From positions 930,001 to 994,000 of the forward strand of contig CAVSBW010000001.1 of assembly GCA_963726295.1 (NCBI GenBank): a stretch of 64,000 nucleotides of DNA, written 5' to 3'. The first letter of the stretch is position 1. Every line of letters starts with the position of its first letter. Made by a program: the position numbers and the translations under genes. The DNA comes from DASSQJ01 sp963726295. GTDB lineage: Bacteria > Actinomycetota > Actinomycetes > Actinomycetales > Dermatophilaceae. Shown piece after piece: positions 59,445 to 64,000 of this stretch. Below the pieces are notes generated by a model that worked only from the letters and a program-made list of their open reading frames with translations, did no database searches and was not told where the DNA came from.

Positions 59445-60350
59445 ATGGCTCACCACGGCGGAGGGGGGCGACCCGAACACCTGGTCGCCTCCATCCCGGC
59501 GCGCCTGCGCTCGGCGGAGCCCTCGGTGAGCTTCGAGTTCTTCCCGCCGAAGGACGACGCGTCCGAGGTGATGCTGTGGGACGCCATCCGCCGTCTGGAG
59601 CGGGTGCGGCCGGCCTTCGTGTCGGTCACGTACGGCGCCGGCGGAACGACCCAGGACCGCACCGTCCGGGTCACCGGCCGCATCGCCGACGAGACCTCGC
59701 TGACCCCGCTCGCGCACCTCACCTGCGTCGGCGCGTCGGTGCGGCAGCTGCGGCAGGTCGTGGGCCAGTACGCGGCGTCGGGCGTGCGCAACATCCTCGC
59801 CCTGCGCGGCGACCCGCCGGGCAACCTCCGGGCCGAGTGGACCCCGCACCCCGACGGCCTCGACCATGCCGACCAGCTCGTCTCGCTGGTGCGCGGCCTC
59901 GGCGACTTCACCGTCGGGGTGGCGGCCTTCCCCGACGTGCATCCCGACAGCCCCGACCTCGACCAGGACGTCGAGGTGCTGGTCCGCAAGGCCGACGCCG
60001 GGGCGGAGTTCGCGGTCACCCAGATGGTCTTCGACGCCGACACCTACCTGCGCCTGCGCGACCGGGTCGCCGCCCGCCGCGACCTGCCGGTCACCCCCGG
60101 TCTGATGCCGGTGACCAACCTGCGCCAGATCACCCGGATGTCCGAGCTCATGGGCACCCCGCTGCCGCCGGCCGTCGTCGACCGTCTCGAGGCCGTCAAG
60201 GACGACCCGGACGCCGTGCGGGCGGTCGGTGTGGAGGTGGCCACCGAGCTGGGCTGCCGGATGCTCGAGGAGGGGGCGCCGGGGCTGCACTTCATCACGA
60301 TGAACCGGTCCACCGCGACGCTCGAGGTCCACCAGAACCTCGGGCTGTAG
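59445..60350 (+). CDS. metF: Methylenetetrahydrofolate reductase
   Basis: 301 aa, an (alpha/beta)8 flavoprotein. VSFEFFPPKDD with the catalytic Glu, VSVTYGAGGTTQDRT, and NILALRGDPP are all family blocks. It makes 5-methyl-THF for methionine synthesis. Divergent from idsA, as in mycobacteria (Rv2172c near Rv2173). ATG 59445 is set by a -10 box 7 nt upstream. Confidence 0.94.
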   Translation: MAHHGGGGRPEHLVASIPARLRSAEPSVSFEFFPPKDDASEVMLWDAIRRLERVRPAFVSVTYGAGGTTQDRTVRVTGRIADETSLTPLAHLTCVGASVRQLRQVVGQYAASGVRNILALRGDPPGNLRAEWTPHPDGLDHADQLVSLVRGLGDFTVGVAAFPDVHPDSPDLDQDVEVLVRKADAGAEFAVTQMVFDADTYLRLRDRVAARRDLPVTPGLMPVTNLRQITRMSELMGTPLPPAVVDRLEAVKDDPDAVRAVGVEVATELGCRMLEEGAPGLHFITMNRSTATLEVHQNLGL

Positions 60351-60356
60351 CGCCTC

Positions 60357-60375
60357 CCCACCCGGCGGCGGTGGG
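60357..60375 (+). terminator. Hairpin after metF
   Basis: CCCACC (60357-60362) and GGTGGG (60370-60375) pair around a 7-nt loop, just upstream of the -10 box of the next gene. There is no U-tract. Confidence 0.4.
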
Positions 60376-60380
60376 CCCGG

Positions 60381-60386
60381 TAGCGT
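60381..60386 (+). promoter_or_regulatory. -10 box TAGCGT of the M29 aminopeptidase gene
   Basis: The box is 6 nt before GTG 60393. Confidence 0.5.
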
Positions 60387-60392
60387 CCCCGC

Positions 60393-61613
60393 GTGCCCAC
60401 CTTCTCCCGCTCCGAGCTCACCGCCCGCTATGCCGACGTCGTCGTCCGTGTGGGGGTGGGTGTCAGGCCCGGACAGGTCGTCGTGGTCGTCGCCCTCGTC
60501 GAGCACGCCGAGCTGGCCCGGGCCGTCGCGGACTCGGCCTACGCCGCCGGCGCCCGGCGGGTGGAGGTCCTCTACGGCGACGAGCACGTGCGCCGGTCGG
60601 CCATCGCGCACGGGGCGTCCGCGGCCCTCGCCGAGGGCGGCCTGCTCGACCATGCGGTCGTCGAACGGTTCGAGAAGGCGCCGGCGGAGACGGTGTACGT
60701 CCGGCTCACCGGCAACCCCGATCCCCATCTGTTCGACGACCTCGATGCGGCCGCGGTGGTCGCCTCCCGTCCCTCGGCGTTGCACCGGCGGTCCCGTGCC
60801 GCGGTCATGGGAGGGGACCTGCGGTGGACGATCGTCGCCGCCCCCAACCCCGGGTGGGCCCGGACCGTCTTCGGGGAGCCCGACGTCGACCGCCTCTGGC
60901 AGGCGGTCGGGACCGCGACGCGGCTGGACGAGCCCGACCCGGTGGCCGCGTGGCACGAGCACGTGGAGCTGCTGCACCGGCGGTGTGCGGCGGTCCAGGC
61001 GGCCGGGCTCGACGCGCTCCACTACACGGGGCCAGGCACGGAGCTGGTCGTCGGGCTGCACCCGGGGAGCCGCTGGGCAGGGGGTTCGGTGGCCGGCGGT
61101 GACGGCGTCGCCTACGTTCCGAACCTGCCGACCGAGGAGGTCTTCACCTCGCCGGACCCGTCGCGTGCGGACGGGGTGCTCACGGTGACCCGGCCCCTCG
61201 TGATGCCCGCGCACGGGATGCTCGTCGACGGCCTGCGGCTGACCTTCGAGGGCGGACGGATCGTCGGGGCCACCGCCGACCGTGGCGCCGAGGCCGTCCT
61301 CGCCGAGCTCGACAGCGACCCCGGCGCCCGCCGGCTCGGCGAGGTGGCCCTCGTCGACCGGGAGTCGCGGGTGCGACGGGCCGACCTGGTCTTCCACGAC
61401 ACCCTCTACGACGAGAACGCCGGGTCGCACGTGGCCTGGGGCCAGGCCTTCCCGACGTGCCTGCCGGAGGGCGGCTCGATGGAGCTGTTCAACACCTCCA
61501 CGGTGCACACGGACGTCGTCGTCGGCGGGCCCGGGGTCTCGATCACGGGGACCACCGCGGACGGCACCCGGGTGCCGCTCATCGAGGACGACGTCTGGGT
61601 CCTCCCCGCCTGA
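60393..61613 (+). CDS. M29 family aminopeptidase
   Basis: 406 aa, the usual length. The N-terminal domain includes GQVVVVVALVEHAELARA. The C-terminal metal site lies in LPTEEVFTSPDP (Glu), SRVRRADLVFHDTLYDENAGSH (Asp, Glu, His) and SMELFNTSTVHTDVVVG (His-x-Asp). It is a cytosolic broad-specificity aminopeptidase. It stands alone on its strand with its own -10 box. Confidence 0.93.
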   Translation: MPTFSRSELTARYADVVVRVGVGVRPGQVVVVVALVEHAELARAVADSAYAAGARRVEVLYGDEHVRRSAIAHGASAALAEGGLLDHAVVERFEKAPAETVYVRLTGNPDPHLFDDLDAAAVVASRPSALHRRSRAAVMGGDLRWTIVAAPNPGWARTVFGEPDVDRLWQAVGTATRLDEPDPVAAWHEHVELLHRRCAAVQAAGLDALHYTGPGTELVVGLHPGSRWAGGSVAGGDGVAYVPNLPTEEVFTSPDPSRADGVLTVTRPLVMPAHGMLVDGLRLTFEGGRIVGATADRGAEAVLAELDSDPGARRLGEVALVDRESRVRRADLVFHDTLYDENAGSHVAWGQAFPTCLPEGGSMELFNTSTVHTDVVVGGPGVSITGTTADGTRVPLIEDDVWVLPA

Positions 61614-61682
61614 CCCCCGACGCACCGCGCCGGCCCCGGGGCCGGACCCCCCTCTCGACGTCCGGTCGCGCGGCCGGCGCGT

Positions 61683-61731
61683 GTACCGATCGTGTCGTGC
61701 CGCTGCTGCCGTGACATCGGTACGAGTACTC
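61683..61731. repeat. Inverted repeat GTACCGAT/ATCGGTAC followed by palindrome GAGTACTC
   Basis: GTACCGAT (61683-61690) and its exact complement ATCGGTAC (61716-61723) are spaced by 25 bp. The 8-bp palindrome GAGTACTC (61724-61731) directly follows. They lie 112 bp or more upstream of the frameshifted gene at 61843 and are a candidate operator. Confidence 0.5.
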
Positions 61732-61842
61732 AGATGCGCCCGCGGAACTGCCGGTTCCCTTGCCGCCGGGCACGGGCAGGAGTTCACTGGGGGACCCCGA
61801 GTGGGCGCAGCGTGGACCCGCCCGGAGGGTCGAGGAGGCGTC

Positions 61843-62290
61843 GTGCACACCGGTCGGCGGTGGTTCGCCCGGACGGGTAACCGGATCGGCGTCCGGATGT
61901 ATCGCGTGCTCGACGGGCGGCTGGCCAGCGGCCGCCGCGACGTGACGGTGCTCCTGCTCACCGTGCCGGGGCGGCGCACCGGGAGCCCCCGCTCGACCTG
62001 CGTCCGCTACCTCGACACCGACGAGGGGATGCTGGTCTGGGGCACCGGGAGCGGCTCGCCAGGATCCCGACTGGTTCCGCAACCTGCGCGCGGCCGAGCG
62101 GGCCGAGGTCCAGGTGCGTGACCGGCGCCTGCACGCCCGACCGCGGGTGCTCGAGGGGGAGGAGCGCGACCGCGCCTGGCGGGACGTCGTGCTGGCCCGG
62201 GCTCCGGAGGTCCGCCGCTACGCCGACCGGGCCGGGCGGGTCATCCCGGTGGCGGTCCTCGTCCCCGACCCGGAGGGCCGGGCCTCCTGA
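61843..62290 (+). pseudogene. F420-type nitroreductase family gene (DDN-like), frameshifted
   Basis: The first frame from GTG 61843 encodes about 73 residues: NRIGVRMYRVLDGRLASG, LLLTVPGRRTGSPRSTCVRY, MLVWGTGSGSP. The natural continuation DPDWFRNLRAAERAEV starts at 62063 in another frame and stays open to TGA 62288-62290. The joined product would be about 148 aa, normal for deazaflavin-dependent nitroreductases. The shift falls between about 62050 and 62063. It is a true frameshift or a sequencing error. GAGGAGG precedes the GTG. Pfam-type and F420 dependence are inferred from similarity. Confidence 0.8.
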
Positions 62291-62336
62291 GGTGGAGCGT
62301 GCGCCCACGGACGAGGCGTCGGCGGCGAACCGCGTC

Positions 62337-62903
62337 TCAGGCGACGTCCATCGGCTGGCCGCCGGTGACGCGGATCAGCTCGTCGTAGGTGGTCGCGAAG
62401 ACCGCGTGGCTGTGGCCGGCGGCCGCCCAGACGACCTGGTAGCGGCCGAGGGTGACGTCGACGACGGTCCGGATGTGGTGCGGGTGGCCCACCGGTGCCA
62501 CGCCCCCGATCGCCATCCCCGTGTGCTCGCGGACGAACTCGGGGCTGGCCTGCTCGAGCGCCACAAGCTCGCAGAGCCCGGCCACCTTCCCGGTGTCGAC
62601 ACGGTGACCCCCTGACGCCAGCACGAGGAGCGGCGTCACGTGACCGTCGGTCTCGGTGGCGGCGAAGACGAGGCTGTTGGCGATCTCGGCGGGCGTGACG
62701 CCGAGGGCGTCCGCGGCGGCCCGGGCGGTGCGCACCGCCGCCGGAAGCTGCCGCAGCTCCGGGTGGACGTGGTGGAGGGCGAGCACCTCGAGCACCGAGG
62801 CGACCCCACGGTGGCTGGTCAGGTCCCGGCCGGTGCCGGGAGGCGGCAAGGGGACGACGGGGTCGGGGGAGGCCGGCGTGGTCTCAGCCGGCTCGAGGGC
62901 CAT
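62337..62903 (-). CDS. YbaK/EbsC family aminoacyl-tRNA deacylase-like protein
   Basis: 188 aa. The YbaK core includes GVTPAEIANSLVFAATETDGHVTPLLVLASGGHRVDTGKVA (Lys in the family position) and MAIGGVAPVGHPHHIRTVVD, both typical. The first ~35 residues are a Pro-rich tail. It would hydrolyse mischarged tRNA. ATG 62903 follows a TACGCT box by 6 nt. Confidence 0.9.
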   Translation of the reverse strand: MALEPAETTPASPDPVVPLPPPGTGRDLTSHRGVASVLEVLALHHVHPELRQLPAAVRTARAAADALGVTPAEIANSLVFAATETDGHVTPLLVLASGGHRVDTGKVAGLCELVALEQASPEFVREHTGMAIGGVAPVGHPHHIRTVVDVTLGRYQVVWAAAGHSHAVFATTYDELIRVTGGQPMDVA

Positions 62904-62909
62904 GCGCAC

Positions 62910-62915
62910 AGCGTA
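62910..62915 (-). promoter_or_regulatory. -10 box TACGCT of the YbaK gene
   Basis: The box is 6 nt before ATG 62903. Confidence 0.45.
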
Positions 62916-63158
62916 GTGGCGCTGCGCGGCCGGCACGAGAGGTTCGACACCCGCCCAGCGGCGGTCGGCGCCGGCGGACGTCGGCTCCGGTGGAGGGTCG
63001 GCGCGGCTCGTCCCGAGGCCGCCGTCCGCGGCCGCGCGATCCTCGTTCCTCACGGGTGGACACGCTCACGCCACCCTCCTCCGACGACGCAGTCCGCCAT
63101 GACGAGCCACGACCGAGACGCCGTGTGCGGACCGGCCCGGTCACCCGTCCCACGCTCG

Positions 63159-63164
63159 TAGGCT
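63159..63164 (+). promoter_or_regulatory. -10 box TAGGCT of the ABM monooxygenase gene
   Basis: It predicts a leader of about 38 nt with GAGGAGGG before ATG 63209. Confidence 0.35.
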
Positions 63165-63208
63165 TCGACCAGCCGCCCACGAGCACACCGACCACCGAGG
63201 AGGGCCCC

Positions 63209-63535
63209 ATGATCCTGATCGTCGTCAAGTTCCCCATCCGCGAGGACCGGCTCGACCGGTGGCGGGAGCTGTCGCGCTCCTACGTCGACGCCGTGGGCGC
63301 CGAGCCGGGGAACGTGTTCTTCGAGGTCTCCGAGAGCCTGGACGAGCCGGGCACGTTCGTCTTCATCGAGGGCTTCCGTGACGACGCCGCGGGCAAGGAG
63401 CACATGCAGCAGGACCACGTGCACCGGTTCATGGACGAGATGCCCGACATCGTGGCCGCCCAGCCGCAGATCATCTACGTCGACGCCGAGGAGGTCACCG
63501 GCTTCGGACCGATGGGGGAGATCCAGCCCCGCTGA
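63209..63535 (+). CDS. Antibiotic biosynthesis monooxygenase (ABM) domain protein
   Basis: 108 aa, a ferredoxin-like ABM fold: VVKFPIREDRLDRWRELSRSY, VFFEVSESLDEPGTFVFIEGFRDDAA and HMQQDHVHRFMDEMPDIV. The family (YgiN-like quinol monooxygenases) forms dimers and works without cofactors. The real substrate is unknown. A GAGGAGGG ribosome site lies before ATG 63209. Confidence 0.88.
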   Translation: MILIVVKFPIREDRLDRWRELSRSYVDAVGAEPGNVFFEVSESLDEPGTFVFIEGFRDDAAGKEHMQQDHVHRFMDEMPDIVAAQPQIIYVDAEEVTGFGPMGEIQPR

Positions 63536-63606
63536 CCCCCCGGAACTTTCTCTCCGGTCGTTCGGCGTCGTCGGCTGCACGGACGGCGCGCTGGGATGAT
63601 GGTCCG

Positions 63607-64000
63607 GTGATCGCGGACCGGTGGGGTGTCACCGACGCCGAGGTGGCGCAGCACTACGGCTGCGACGACGTCGTGCCCGAGCCGGTCCTCGAGGCGTGGC
63701 GGGGGGTCACCGTGGCCGCGCCCGCTCCCGTGGTGTGGGAGTGGGTCGGCCAGGTGCGGGCCGCCCCGTACTCGTACGACCGGGTCGACAACCGCGGACG
63801 TCGCTCGCCGCAGCAGCTGCTCGGCCTCGAGCCCCCGGTGGTGGGGGAGCCGTTCACCCGCAGCGGCGGCCGGCCGCTGGGGCGGGTCCTGGCCGTCGTG
63901 GACGGCGCGGAGCTCACCGGCACCGTGATGGGCGGTGTGCTCTCGTACCGGGTCGTGCCGACGGGTGCCGGGAGCGCCCGTCTGGTGCTCAAGGTGGTCA
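63607..64000 (+). CDS. SRPBCC family protein, partial (right edge)
   Basis: 131 visible residues from GTG 63607, cut by the window end. An N-terminal segment (WGVTDAEVAQHYGCDDV) precedes a SRPBCC-like start (WRGVTVAAPAPVVWEWVGQVRAAPYSYD) that continues to the edge. The family binds hydrophobic ligands. A GATGAT box lies 6 nt upstream, a weak -10. Confidence 0.75.
   Translation, partial: MIADRWGVTDAEVAQHYGCDDVVPEPVLEAWRGVTVAAPAPVVWEWVGQVRAAPYSYDRVDNRGRRSPQQLLGLEPPVVGEPFTRSGGRPLGRVLAVVDGAELTGTVMGGVLSYRVVPTGAGSARLVLKVV

Larger units (their letters stand above)
62904..63208. other. 305-bp intergenic region
   Basis: No gene is seen. It holds the YbaK -10 box at its left end and a TAGGCT box at 63159 before the monooxygenase gene. 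The rest is GC-rich without repeats or hairpins that stand out. Confidence 0.5.

Noticed and set aside
1..64000. tRNA, rRNA, insertion sequence or prophage
   Set aside because: Intergenic gaps are short and show no cloverleaf-like sequence; no transposase, integrase or phage-type protein is seen.

Overview
The window is very GC-rich, with nearly every third codon position G or C and many GTG starts. It carries Actinomycetota hallmarks: a bcc-aa3 respiratory chain with di-haem QcrC and CtaF, a PASTA kinase with its Rv2175c-type partner, class II DAHP synthase, an ArsA/HSP20-like ATPase, F420-type and mycothiol-era enzymes, and many leaderless genes. From memory, the gene content and order resemble the Mycobacterium tuberculosis block Rv2172c to Rv2216, with local differences. 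I infer a member of the Micrococcales (for example Intrasporangiaceae). The lineage is inference, not demonstrated.

Layout. 1-3167: a patatin-like lipase cut by the left edge, an S51 peptidase, and a membrane Ser/Thr kinase-like protein. 3177-9558: 2-oxoacid dehydrogenase E2 (sucB/dlaT), a TIGR01777 epimerase, lpdA and leucyl aminopeptidase. 9615-15719: gcvT, small proteins, M20 dipeptidase, a glutathionyl-hydroquinone-reductase-type transferase and an ABC-F ATPase. 15932-23733: SulP transporter, nadA, glycerate kinase, erpA, an adenosine-kinase-like PfkB kinase, aat, and a tusA/cysteine-desulfurase-like pair. 23828-33561: the respiratory core, ctaCDF on + and ctaE-qcrCAB on -, facing each other across a metallopeptidase, a serine hydrolase and a DUF167 gene.

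33677-40428: pseudo-receiver protein, trpD, stand-alone RAM domain, dienelactone hydrolase, VOC protein, exonuclease-UvrC fusion, a Cys4 mini-protein and an exported metallopeptidase. 40385-51251: an envelope/lipid neighbourhood with a GT87-like glycosyltransferase, acyl-CoA ligase, SRPBCC protein, ArsA-like ATPase, Cys4 protein, ROK glucokinase, phosphohydrolase-fold protein, 1-acyl-glycerol-phosphate acyltransferase and a two-component pair. 51368-64000: class II DAHP synthase, threonine aldolase, EamA transporter, PknL, LysM/SLT protein, Rv2175c homologue, polyprenyl synthase, metF, M29 aminopeptidase, a frameshifted F420-type nitroreductase gene, YbaK, an ABM monooxygenase and a partial SRPBCC gene.

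The region is largely core genome. I see no insertion sequence, prophage, CRISPR array, tRNA or rRNA. The most interesting points are a cysteine-desulfurase-like protein that lacks the PLP lysine, a receiver-like protein without its conserved lysine upstream of trpD, the ArsA-centred lipid neighbourhood, three unexplained intergenic repeat structures, and a pervasive TANNNT-N6-8-start signature that points to leaderless transcription and helps set many starts.
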